From assembly GCF_000003605.2 (NCBI RefSeq), contig NW_003155282.1, positions 51,309 through 95,951 on the forward strand: a stretch of DNA of 44,643 nt, given 5' to 3'. Position 1 is the stretch's first letter. Every line of letters begins with the position of its first letter. The notes below the pieces were generated by a model. That model searched no databases. It saw only the letters and a program-made list of their open reading frames with translations, and was not told the DNA's origin. The stretch is from Saccoglossus kowalevskii (Eukaryota; Hemichordata; Enteropneusta; Harrimaniidae). Made by a program: the position numbers and the translations under genes. Below are positions 1-11,479 of this stretch, piece by piece.

Positions 1-1352
1 CATTGTGTGTCAGATAGCTATGATAACACATCCTAACATTGCTTTGTCTTGAGTTTATTCTTTGAAACTTATAGGCACACAGATTAAACCTGTGTTGTTG
101 ATTTTGGAAAACACTACTGAGGCTGCCTTGCTTCCCTTCAGAAAATCTATATTTTAACCAACTTACATGACATTCTATGTTATATTGACTTTATCATATG
201 AAAGTTTATGGTGCATTTCATCAATTAATAAATAAATGTGAAAATCGTAATTTTCAACACAAATAATAGTCTCGCTACCTTAAGATTTGAAAGGAAATAA
301 ACTAAAAACCAGTCTACAAAAAATAAAGATTTAAATGTATTTTACTATACATGTACTGGAGTAAGTTGCATTAGGTAATTAAAAAGATAAGGATCTTGTA
401 ATCTTGCATTTTTTTTTTTTTACAAGAGACGTAAATATGGTGGCCACTGGATAATGCCAGCAATAGCACTATTGACCATATATTTCTGTCTTTTCTGAGT
501 AGTTTTTCATACAAGCAATAATAGCAGACATTTATGGGCCATGTAAAATGTTAAACAGTCATAATAATTATACATACATACATATATATATAAACTTGTT
601 TGAACCAAGCAGCATATTTTGAGTTTAACAACATATATAGGTTAATACAAATAAAAACCTAAATTGCCTGAAAATTAAACACATATCAAATTTGCTCTAT
701 ACGAATATGTAAATTAAAGGTGCGTTTCTACGTAGATAATTGATTTTAACGATTCAGAATACACCAAATGCGAAATTGGGTTTATAGGCACTTGTAATAG
801 AGCAAATACAATACTGAGAGTAGCTACTTTGCAATAACATAAACATAAATACAGTTGACTGTGACTTACTATGAAATTCAGTTGAGAAGGCAAATGCACT
901 TACAACACAATTGCCTTGATATTTTAAGAAGTGTGATGACATGATATTTAATACGAGGAATGTTAAAACCAGCAGACATATAACAGGGGTAGATTTTATT
1001 TACAGTCATTACTCATATCATGTAGGTCCTATTTCGTCACTATTTTATATAAATAGTATACGTAATCAGCCATGAACTAAAAATGACCTTGTACTAGTTT
1101 CATCTTCCTGTATTTTCTTTGAGCAAAATGCTAATACATTATATAAAAACTATTAAATACACTATGAAATTTCAATTACTATGTATTTATACTATCCAGA
1201 ATCACCATTTTGAAAAGAAATGTGTTTGTTGTTTTACATTTCACACTCAGCAGCAGCTTTGTTTTGAGAATAGAAGCGACCAAAACATTAAACAACCCGA
1301 TTGTCCGTCGTTGTTAACCACCGACCCCTCAGTACAACAAAACGATACTCAC
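1..1352 (-). other. RMND5 first intron, start of window to exon 1
   Basis: This AT-rich stretch lies 3' of the splice donor of the RMND5 first exon on the minus strand, so it is read as intron 1. I see no second RMND5 exon in it, so the rest of the gene should lie left of the window. It contains a 13-base T run at 409-421 and a short CATA/TA-rich run near 571-592. The 15-mer CTCGCTACCTTAAGA at 271-285 recurs exactly at 3701-3715 and may be a fragment of a dispersed repeat. Small open frames here have biased composition and no recognisable domain. Confidence 0.6.
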
Positions 1353-1488
1353 CTTCTTTTAGTTCATTCCTTATTTCCTCTACATGGTGTATGAGGTCAC
1401 CAAGGGTTCGCTGACTATGAGCACCGATCTGGTGAAATTTCGCAAATACTTTATCCACTTCGCGTTCAACACTAACGCACGCATCCAT
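1353..1488 (-). CDS. RMND5: RMND5-like GID/CTLH E3 ligase subunit, first coding exon (partial gene)
   Basis: The exon encodes 45 residues beginning MDACVSVEREVDKVFAKF, which matches the conserved N-terminus of RMND5A/RMND5B (yeast Gid2/Rmd5). In that family the product is the RING-type subunit of the GID/CTLH ubiquitin ligase, working with MAEA; LisH, CTLH and the RING-like domain follow in later exons, which are not in this window. The ATG at 1488-1486 has a strong start context (A at -3, G at +4). The coding sequence ends after a GAA codon plus one G, directly followed by a consensus donor GTGAGT at 1352-1347, giving a phase-1 intron. Without that splice, the frame would read on for 21 low-complexity residues before a stop. 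The paralogue cannot be decided, because invertebrates usually have a single RMND5. The identification rests on a short but distinctive N-terminal match. Confidence 0.82.
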
Positions 1489-1729
1489 TTTGGAATATTT
1501 TGACCTGCTAAAGTTAGCCCCACAAGTTAGCTGTAATATACAATATGGCTAAAATTATCTAATATCATGTACAGCAAAAATATCACCTTCAAATGATACG
1601 ATTCGTACATATACTACATTCCTTCTTAGGATATTTATGCGAGGAAAATTTTACTTATAAATCTCCTAACTAATAAAAACTAGTATTCATTTGACTGAGA
1701 TAGGGGATCATAATGATTCACATTTGAGT

Positions 1730-1741
1730 CACTAGAGGGCG
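1730..1741 (+). promoter_or_regulatory. CTCF-like core motif upstream of RMND5
   Basis: The 12-mer CACTAGAGGGCG matches the core of the bilaterian CTCF site (CCACYAGRKGGCRS-like). It lies about 240 bp upstream of the RMND5 start codon. The same core occurs inside a repeat family at 7108-7119 and 9771-9783, with a variant at 9971-9982; the flanks of this copy agree less well with that family. Binding is an inference from the motif only. Confidence 0.4.
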
Positions 1742-2794
1742 TCGTTACAAAACAAGGATATTTTGTGTCTTTACTAGACTCGTCACATCCGACAATGTAC
1801 AACACACACTTACATAAGATAAGGTTCATGCCAGGTTCGGCTACGTATGTGCAGTCGGTCCGGCGAACCATTTATTTAACAAAACATACTAATAAAGCCG
1901 ACTAAAAACGGCTGCCATTACATTGCATGTAGTGTTCAAATTGAAATAAACTATATGAGAGAAAAAATAACTTACATGAACTGCAAAAAAGATCGACTAT
2001 TGATGCTCGAAATCAACATTTAATACTCGGTTAAAGAAACATTTAAAATAACTGACAAAAAACATCGACAAAATAGTAACCCCCGTTACTGGCACGCCGA
2101 CCGCCCAGGAAAAACCAGGAATAAAAAACCCTTTGAGGAAAAAATACCTGGAAACCTGTACCCATCGTACTGTCGATCGTGCCCAGGGGAAAGTGGCGGG
2201 TGTCGCCCTGTATTATACAACAAACTTACAAAACAACAAGTTGAAAACTGCACTGTAGCGAGACTGGCCTAGATTGACATTCAACCTCTGTCCTCCACTT
2301 AAATACCCCTTGTCACATGACCCCACATACCATACCCGTCTGTTTGCCATCTCGCACAGACAATAGTTACCCGCTATACTGCGAAACGCGGTTAACAATA
2401 TTTATACTCTCCCCACGGTAATCTTTTCTGGTAACCGTGATTGACTCTAAAGAAAACAGTCTCTCTACCAAAATAGCAAATCTTTGCACCTATATATATA
2501 ATTCCTGTTTGTCCATATTTTTTATATTATAATGCACACGACTAGTTCGGCCCCACCTCAGCTAAATTATTTTCCATTAGTTATCTAATTTTTCATATAT
2601 GTTTTATTATATTATTGTCGCATTTCGTAATTATTTTTTCTCCTAATATATGCTTTACATTGCAAACCGCAAAGAAGTACTAATTTCCTGTGCATCTCTG
2701 GTTGTAATCGGATGTCACGTTATGAATAGGACATGCATAAAGTCACTGACTTCACATTCGCCTAATATTACCATATCGCAATTTCAAATTTCAA

Positions 2795-2863
2795 TGCATT
2801 GTGGGATAGTTTGTTCAGGTTGCATGAGCGGGCGCTATTCGGTCAAAACTATCCCACAATGCA
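2795..2863. repeat. perfect 18 bp inverted repeat with 33 bp spacer
   Basis: TGCATTGTGGGATAGTTT at 2795-2812 is repeated in exact inverse complement at 2846-2863. The arms could form a hairpin or be the ends of a very small foldback element. No target-site duplication is visible at the arm boundaries. The GCATTGTGGGA part also resembles promoter motifs of the ZNF143/THAP11 type, but this is only a loose likeness. Confidence 0.7.
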
Positions 2864-5762
2864 CTAATATTTAGATTAGCCATATGGTCTGTGTGCTTGC
2901 ATCGTTCAACAGAAAAAAAACGTTCCTGGTCGCGTCACAAAACGTTGTAAAAAAACAAATAAACCAAGAATTGACTCAAAATGACTCATTTTCATACCTA
3001 TTCCTGACTGTGGCGAAGTAACTGATTTGAATACCTATATTGTATTCCCTGATATTTTGAAATCGCTAAGACATTCAATTATCAATGTTGCCTTCACATA
3101 ATTTGCCTGCCATTGTATTTTTTTTTTTACAAACACTATATTCTATATGCTATTCTCAAATTTACCATCTACTGCTTTCTAATTCTCGAGTTGAAGTTTT
3201 GATCGAGAACGACTCATTGGGACCGCCGCCAAATGAAGTGCGTTCGGACTAGGACATTCAAACTCGCAGTTATCGTTCAAAAGGTAATGATGGTGCGAAA
3301 TATGTCTGGGTTTTTAAAGAAAATGCTTTGTCACAGAATAATAGTCTGTTAAAGGTGCCAAGTATGAAATAATTTGGGGACAAAAAAACAAACCTGCATA
3401 GAAATCGGAATAATAGGTCTTTTGATTATCGGAGACGCATTTCAATGGACTTGATTACGGACAATGCATAACTTAAATTTCACCAGGAAATTCCGCAGTG
3501 TGCTCTCGCAATCGCGTACTTAGTCATTTTTACCAGGTTCGCCATTTTTGATGTCACGTGATAATTATGTAAACAATGTCTGTCCAGTTTGTGCGAACTT
3601 GCACCTCTATATTTAGTCTTTTGATATATATAACCTAAATTACTGTTCTGAACGAGACAACAGACAGAGAATGTTTTATTTAAAAACGTCACAAAACCTT
3701 CTCGCTACCTTAAGAACAGGCTGACATTTTCAGTTTTCAAAATACAAATTGTTTTATAAAACAAATACGTTCTAAGGCAAATGACTTTCCAGCTGACCAC
3801 TTAGAGCGCGTCTTACTAGAAAGTAGTCTGTAAAACGAGCTATGACTGGCCGATGATCCCAAAAGATGTGTAGTAATAGGTCGTTGGTCGGAATATTTAT
3901 GCTGTTCAGAAGACCTATCTATGGTCTAGATAAGACTTTATTCAGTATCTTGGGCTCTGGACTTATGTAGAAATAATTGAATATGTACACAGCAACTGAC
4001 GTAGTAGGTAAGATAAAAATACAAACATTGTCGTATTTACCGTATTGTAAGCACTTTCACGTTTCTGAAAAAAAACACACACACACAATGACGCAGGCTT
4101 ATACATGTACCGTGGTCTTTTATGTAACGGCTTGATGACTGTTGTCATTAGACGAACAAAGTCGATACGATCTTGGTATATGGAAAAGTAAGTCGACAAA
4201 TATTGTTTCCGCATTTCCGAATAAAAAGATCAGCATATCAAAAAGTGAAACTGGTTTTTATTACAGTCTATGGCCAGATGTAGTTACCGACGACCTTGAG
4301 CTGTACCTACATCAGATCGTAATAAGGTTGTGTTATTTTCATGTTTATCTTAACAGTTTTCAAATTACTGTTTTCTTGTAGGTTCAGGGTTCAAGATGTC
4401 TAATATTTGCTGCTCTCAGAATTCTTGTAATGTGTTTGACCACATACTATATCTGCATTTAGTTCAAGTCCAAGTGTAAAGCGTTATTATTTGATAACAA
4501 ATTTGATCATTGTATCCACAAAAAGCTCTATGCTCCCCTGTTTCATGCAGCATGCTACTTTATTTCTCGAGCCACGAGGTTAATGAGCGCCATCACTCTA
4601 CACACATTAAACAAGCGAAATCTAGTGTTGGCTTTTGAGGGCGTCCTTGACATTCTGGTCAAGGGAGCAATATCCACAGAAATATCCATTTATATGACAC
4701 TTTCAACTAGTACAAGAACGTTGTTCGTCAAAAAATTCAAGTATTTCATTTCAATTTCTTGAAAGTATTTTGTAAACGGATAGATGACCATTAAAACCTT
4801 CGTCCAATTCAATAATTCGTGAAAATTCCAAGTTTGGTAAAAGATTTACATTTAAGTTGCGCGATCTAGCGACAAAACGCTTCTGTTACCTAATTATGGG
4901 TGTAAGCAAAGTATTTCAAATATACATTCCTTCTTGTTTACAGTTTCCGAAATACGTGTACTGCACAAGCGGGCCGGTAAGTTTAAGAAAATAATGGCCC
5001 TGAAAAAAATCGGAGTCACTGGTCTGGTGGGTCATACCACAAACCCCTTTTAGTGACGTTTTACAAATTTCTTGCTTAGTAAGTTTACATTGTGATTGAT
5101 TATGATTGCTTTAATTGCAATCAAATTATTTAATTTAACATTTTTTATTGTCAATGAATGTAATTGTACCCAAGCATGACAACTACACTTATTGTACATT
5201 TGATTTCAAGTTCAACTATACAATCAACATCAATCCTTTTCAAAATCAAGATTTACACAAGCTTCATCAAGAGCAACAACATTCTCCTCCTTTGTCTCCC
5301 GTCTATATCAGAGTCAGATGACTCATTTCCATGGTAACCATGCACATGAATGCATATAATACCCTTAACTGCTGAAAATAAATCCGGCACTGGTTTCGGC
5401 ACAATTGATAAATTGATATATGTTTAAAAATAAATCAATTCCTAAATATTTTTTTGGAAAACGTCAAATTTGGGACAAAAATGTTGAATATACAAGAAGT
5501 TTAAAACGTGTTGTTTATGTGTATAGATTGAACTGTGACACAAACACCACGACAGAAACACATCATCTTCTTAGATCGTCACGGTGGAATATTAAGTGTG
5601 ACATCTGAGAGCCATGATTTGTTTTCATTGAACAAGAGACGGATTGAAACAAAGGAAAACAATACGAAAACAAAAGAAAACAAATATTGATATCTCAAAT
5701 TATTATTACTTGTTATTACATTAGTATTCAGCTTTTGGTGTGGGAATGCTAAATCCAAAATA

Positions 5763-5884
<122 letters not shown>

Positions 5885-8096
5885 TACAATGCTGAGTGAT
5901 TCCGAAAATATTGCTGTGAATATTCATGAAAATTGACGAACATTGTAACATTCTAACTTATAGTTGTGATCGATAGTTAATACCACCGCATTTTTTTTCA
6001 CAAGAAGATGCATTTCGTGTTTAAGGTAGTACGGTACTCGTGATTGTTTTTAACGTTTGCGTATATTTTAACGCAGTTACAATATTTCGTAACAAAATCT
6101 GACCAATTAAAAATGTAATTGTTTTAGTATTAGTACTAGTATATGGATTTTTTTGTTCACTATCAATCTGTTTTTTTTTTACGAAAATCAGTAAAATAGT
6201 ATGCATAAAATGTAACCTTAGCAGCGGTTTCCATCACGTAGACACAATGAAAAAACATTTCCTCGTTGAAAACCTACTATAAATATTTTCATTTTTTAAT
6301 ACTTTATACATCAATAAATATAAAATAGCAGAACAATCGATTTTGTTTATTTAGCAGTCACGTGACGTAATTAATGTTGACATTAGCGTTATCATAATTT
6401 TTAGATAGAGTGTTGCAAGGGCTACAATAACATGTAAAAAATGTTCGTCATTAATCATTATTATTATTTTTATCAAGCTTTTTCTGTTTTGCCCAACGAA
6501 AGTCTACTACAACCTTAAGGCACAAAATATCCGTTCTTCATTATATATCATAGAGAAAAATTTCGAGATATTGAGATACATTCTTGTCATGGGGAACAAT
6601 GGTAAAATGCTCTAAAATAGAAAAAAACATGGCATTTTCACCCCATTTTGTGCAAAGTACGTTATTTTTAATACATTGTTTTGCCTTTTTGTAACATGGT
6701 ATATCAAATATGTAAAATTAAACAACATGACAATAGTTTTACTTTTGTGTAACGTTCTTTCTGAAAAGACCCTGGTTAGATAACTGTCTGCGATCAATAT
6801 AACCGAGTTTTCAGAAGCTATGAAATCCTGCTTCAATGATTAAACTCTAGCTTTTTACTGTTTAAAAGTGAATTTCCGATTTATCATCATTAACCATGAA
6901 TATTTTTATAACCTTAGCCAGATACCCAGGCTCGCTGCTTTTTGGAATTGAAGTTACTGATAAGACTGGCACGGCATGACAACAGCTGGTCTCGGCCAAC
7001 GGGTTAGCGTGAATTTCGCGCACTGGTTCATCACGTGGATTTACACACACGCCTTTTAAATTGTAAAATTTGCGGGGTCCATTACAATACGTCACAGAAG
7101 TGCTTGTCACTAGAGGGCGCGATTTAATTTAACGTGTATTCGAGTTGAGTGAATTATATACAGAAACGGTAACATAATCTGTCGCCTATCGCTGTCAACG
7201 CATGTTGATGTACAGTCCCTACATGCAACGATTAGCTTAAATACTGCAGTCAGAAGATCACTCGCCTTTCTTCAATCTTCCGACATAATCTGGATAAACG
7301 TCTTAAGTCTTAAAATATGATATTCTCTCATGGTAAATAATTTCTCGTAATATAATTTTGCATAATTGATAGTAATTCGCAATCCTCTCCACTTACGGGG
7401 TAATAAGCGAAGAAGTAGAATTCAAATCATATCATATCCATAGTCCGTTGGCAGATAGGTGTAACCTCATCACACTGATGAGATAAGAAACGTGATCGAC
7501 AGTTGGTATACATGTCCTTCCAGTGTGTATCCCTGGGATAACTCTCTGTTTATCGTCACATGTTCACTCACTATTTCACTGCTTACTCACGATAGAAGTC
7601 TATACACAAATCTAAACATTCAGAATTTACGATTTTGCAATCAATTGTACTCTCGTCTGTATGGGTATTGTCTTAAAGCGGGGGGGGGAGGGGTCTTCAC
7701 CTGCACACGCGCGGAAATTGAGTCCCATGCTACGATAACACCGCACGCTAAACACGCTAAGGCTCACGGGTAGACGCTTGTTTGTAAACAACGACGCGCT
7801 ATGGCTGCCGTCTCATGCGCAGGTGACCACTCCCCGCTTTAAAGTCAGCAGCAAATTTTTCAAGAAAATTGCGATGATTGTATTTTAGTGAAGGCGGCCA
7901 TTTTTGTCAGTATTAGAACGTTTGTATATTGGTTGTGATGGTGGAGATATTAATATCATAACTCAAATTATTAGATAGGGTAAAAAAAATACTACTAGTA
8001 TATCGTGACTGATTGTGCACTTGTATCGCTGAGTTTTGAAATATAATACAATTGCTATATTGCTTTAACTCCGTCTAACATTTTTGAATAATATAT
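5885..8096. other. intergenic region with one isolated repeat end
   Basis: No convincing exon. It contains a solo copy of the CTCF-like inverted-repeat element end (7089-7130), CACGTG boxes near 6358 and 7032, a G-rich run near 7681-7694 and a CpG-richer patch at 7700-7850 with a resemblance to the repeat family at 8.4, 8.9 and 10.7 kb. A minus-strand open frame at 6862-7110 has protein-like composition, but it begins with a non-ATG codon and I recognise no family in it. Confidence 0.45.
7089..7130 (+). repeat. solo end of the CTCF-core inverted-repeat element
   Basis: The stretch runs ACGTCACAGAAG, a short spacer, then GTCACTAGAGGGCGCGATTTA. It aligns base by base with both ends of the element at 9758-9992, sharing the ACGTCAC(A/T)GAAG block, the AGAGGGC core and the trailing ATTTA. 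No inverted partner is seen within 300 bp to its left, so it is a solo or truncated copy. Confidence 0.6.
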
Positions 8097-8097
8097 T

Positions 8098-9050
8098 TAA
8101 AAAAACAATACGGTATTGTAACACACAGAACAATGCTGTGTACTAATACCATGGTACTATAGTTCCATATTTCTACGTCATTAACCTAAAGAACATTGTC
8201 ATGCGATTGATGACCAACTTCAAGTTCTTTAAAAAATAAAAGTAGGTTTTTACATTAATTAATCATATAAAGTATGCCATTTCAGATAAATCCTATTGCC
8301 TTTTTCCTGTCGGTCTTTCAAGTTTAGCTTTTGAACTTCGTCATCTCATCTTTTTTTCATTTATGAAATAATATGGGACTCATAGCAACGTATACAACGC
8401 GTGTAAAATACATTGTTTGTTTACATGAAATTCGAACACGACTGTAGCGCTTAAAATCTGACAATACTCTATTTTTTCCCGCCAAAATTTGGATGCAACT
8501 TCTATCACAATTTCCTGTATTTTTTGATGATTTTGACAAATTGGTCATAGTTTTCCGACCACTACAGGTCTTTGAATAATATTTAGCCATTTTAAAAAAA
8601 TACAATACGGTATTGTAACACAGAACAATGCTGTGTACTAATATCATGGTACTATACTCCCATATTTCTACGTCATTAACCTAAAGAATATTGTCATGCG
8701 ATTGATGACCAACTTCAAGTTCTTTCAAAAATAAAAGTAAGTTTTTACATTAATAAATCATATAAAGTATGCCATTTCAGATAAATCCTATTGCCTTTTT
8801 TTCTGGTTTTCAACTTTAGCTTTTCAACTTCGTCGTCTCATCTGTTTTTCATTTGTTAAATATAAATTACATTGTTTGTTTGCACGAAATTCGAACACGC
8901 GCTGCGCGATGACTGTACCGCTTCAAGTCGGATAATACTTTTTTCCCCGCCAAAAACATCTTTTCTGTATTTTTAAAAATGATTTTGGACAAATTGAGCA
9001 TAGTTTCCCGACCCCCTACAGGTCTTGACCAAAATTCGTCATAGTACTGG
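8098..9050 (+). repeat. about 495 bp tandem duplication, two diverged copies
   Basis: Copy 1 starts near 8098 and copy 2 near 8593. Both begin with AAAAAAA...CAATACGGTATTG and keep the same order: an ACACAGAACAATGCTGTGT near-palindrome, a CCATGGTAC palindrome, a shared ATTGTCATGCGATTGATGACC block, a TTTGTTTRCAYGAAATTCGAACACG block and a final CTACAGGTCTT block. Copies differ by substitutions and small indels; the GCGCTGCGCGATGA segment in copy 2 is missing in copy 1. Inverted relatives lie at 10.4-10.8 kb. It is probably a non-autonomous repeat family; no coding capacity is seen. Confidence 0.85.
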
Positions 9051-9757
9051 TTTATTTTGCAAAAAATGTAAACAACATTTGATTCCGGCGTTCACATTTT
9101 GTAATAATAGACACACTAACATTTCGAGATGTTCCTACTAAGTAGTAAACGTGGAGCAAGAGTTTAAAGGATACGCCCGACAAAGAGAGCTTTCGTTACA
9201 TTTTAATCTCACATAGCAAAGAGGATTACGTGTATACGATACGTCCTGCAGGATATGGGATTAGTTGTCAGTATTTATTGTTTAACGATACATATAATCT
9301 CTTATCCAGTATTTGACCTAAGACACTTACGTTGACTTATCGCTGAAATGATGAGACTTCTTTAAATTATAATTTGATTATAATTCCTGAGAAGATTTTT
9401 TTCAACGGGAAGCTGTCAATTGCACCATGGAATTATGGGACATCATTGTTCATTATTATTACATGTAATATGCCTTTTGTTTTTCATTGTAAGTTTCATA
9501 AAATATAGAAGCAAATTTCTATTAGATACTCCGGCAATACCATACTTCATTACTTATATCAAGGAACAGATATGTGACCTGTGAATATTATCAGCTCTCT
9601 CTCTCTCTTCACGGACATAAAATATACACACCCGACTACCAACCGACCACAGTCGACTGTAAACTCCGTGCTATCGAGTCGTGTACACCCAACACTGAGT
9701 TTGCAGTCGACTGTGTAATTGAATCCCATGGAGGACAGACAAGCTTATTATACCTTG
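9051..9757. other. intergenic, nothing recognisable
   Basis: AT-rich sequence with a short CT-rich tract near 9594-9608. The open frame at 9574-9765 shows no recognisable domain and no convincing splice or start context. Confidence 0.5.
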
Positions 9758-9992
9758 TAATATAAATTATGCCCTCTAGTGACGGAACACTTCAGTGACG
9801 TCAAAATGACGTATATGAGTGAAGACAACGTATCATGTTGTTCAAATGGACCATGGTATAGTTTGTCATCTGAAATATAACAAAACATCACAACATCTTT
9901 ATTAATAATGAACAACTAGAGATCAAATCGACATTTCGTGTCACCCGTTTACGTCACAGAAGCTCTTCGCCGTTAGAGGGCGGTGATTTACA
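9758..9992. mobile_element. MITE-like element with about 40 bp inverted ends carrying CTCF-like cores
   Basis: The left end (9758-9803) and the right end (about 9949-9992) are inverted complements. Each holds, reading outward, ACGTCAC(A/T)GAAG, a variable 8-9 bases, a TAGAGGGC core and an ATTTA-type tail. The core is CACTAGAGGGC on the minus strand at the left end and CGTTAGAGGGCG at the right end. The interior of about 150 bp is AT-rich and non-coding. Size and structure fit a non-autonomous DNA transposon. I could not see a clean target-site duplication, so the exact borders are uncertain. Confidence 0.6.
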
Positions 9993-11479
9993 GGAAAGGT
10001 GTAAACGAGCAATGTTTTATTGCCGATCTGAATGGTTATTCTCGCCACCAGAAATTTAAATTAATTTTCGCCTTGGGACTCATCAAAACGACGTTGTTAG
10101 AGGCCAATGTAAGCCGTATTTAAAACCAACGACGACGTGAATGGCCGTCCTTTCACCATTTACGTTTCATGCTTGCATTAGAGTTGTTAGCGGAATTTCG
10201 TTGAAAAGTGAATGGAAGGACGGATTACATCACAGACAACTAGCATACTAGGGATACTAAAATAAATCAACTCAGGAGCCAATCAGCGACGTCCTTCGGT
10301 TTAAAATTGCCCTGGGAAGTATCCAGATTCTGCGTATTATGAGGCTTCCGTACGCAAGGTTTTTCTTCTCACACAAACACGTTAAACGTGGTCGAATTTT
10401 ATTAGTAATGTGCTTAAAGGGCGGTGGTCGTCGCGCTGCGCATGTGCGATTTGTGTGTTGATAAACATTGTTTTTCCAACAATCCAATGCGCTCTTCTAA
10501 TGGAAATCACAAAAATATAAGGTTTGACCTGGGCGCGACTTACACTAATTACCGCCGGTGACTCTTTCGATACTTTCAATCACCTAAAAAAAATGCCTAA
10601 TAATAGCTTTGTATCGTCTCATTTTGTACTCGTTGATCTGCGAAACAGTCAAAGTCGCCACATAGAACCTCATATCTCGCGTATGCGTGGCGCGACGCCA
10701 ACCGCTATTTAAAGCGCGGTGATTGTCGCACAGCGCGTGTTCGAATTTCATGTAAACAAACAATGTATTTTACACTTGAGCATGCCCAAACATTGTTCGC
10801 TTGTCTTATACAGCAGCAACCATGATCACCTGTGCACTGAAATGAACTATATTTGAATGATATCACAGTACTTAGATTACTGACCGAAATTACGATTCGT
10901 ATTTGGGCGCGTCCTTCCGGACTGTCCTTCCCTTGGAATTACACGCAGAATTCTAATAGGAGATCAGGGGCACTGGTGAGCTTAGATAAAAGTCTCTTCT
11001 ATGAATTGGAAATTAAACCCAGGGACATTTTAACGAGTTAGAGGGCAACAAACAAACATACTTATCACAATACACGTTAAGTCAGTGAGAAAAAGATATT
11101 TAAATCTCAAAAAGTATAATATTCACCAGCCCCGCATACAAGAACGATAGATGTAACTTTAAAGACACATTATGAGCGATGTAAACCAATTCACTTAGGC
11201 GTTCGAAATTTTTGTAGAGGTGAATAAACTTGTAAGTCGAACGGAATTATAATCAGGTGATGAGATAATGCGACAGATGAGTGGTCTCACATACACAGAT
11301 CTACACACACAACACTATTTATGAAAATAATACCGGGCCTGGGGACGTCTTAACACATGTATTATTTGATATTTAGAATAAAAGTACATTCGTACAATGC
11401 GCGCAGCACCAATCAATCAATATAATAATGTGTAACTTATTCAGGTTATATACCCTTTAATATGTTCACCTTGAAACAT
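9993..11479. other. intergenic with inverted copies of the 8-9 kb repeat
   Basis: About 10710-10775 is the inverse complement of the GTGTAAAATACATTGTTTGTTTAC...GAACACGCGCTG block of the 8.4/8.9 kb repeat. A more diverged copy lies at about 10405-10470. A partial GTTAGAGGGC core occurs near 11036. Several short open frames overlap these repeats and are taken as non-coding. Confidence 0.5.

Larger units (their letters stand above)
1489..5762. other. intergenic region upstream of RMND5
   Basis: No protein-coding exon could be recognised. The part next to 1489 should hold the RMND5 promoter and 5' UTR, but I see no TATA box or clear CpG island. Notable content is a CTCF-like core at 1730-1741 and an 18 bp inverted repeat at 2795-2863. 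A CACGTG box lies near 3556. Open frames here, for example 4142-4381, do not begin at ATG or lack family features, and are taken as chance. Confidence 0.5.

Noticed and set aside
4142-4381. Open frame beginning LSLDEQSRYDLG with a donor-like AAAAGTAAGT inside
   Set aside because: Non-ATG start, no recognised family, and no supporting acceptor or neighbouring exon.
7681-7694. Possible G-quadruplex
   Set aside because: Only one long and one short G tract are present; four separated tracts are lacking.
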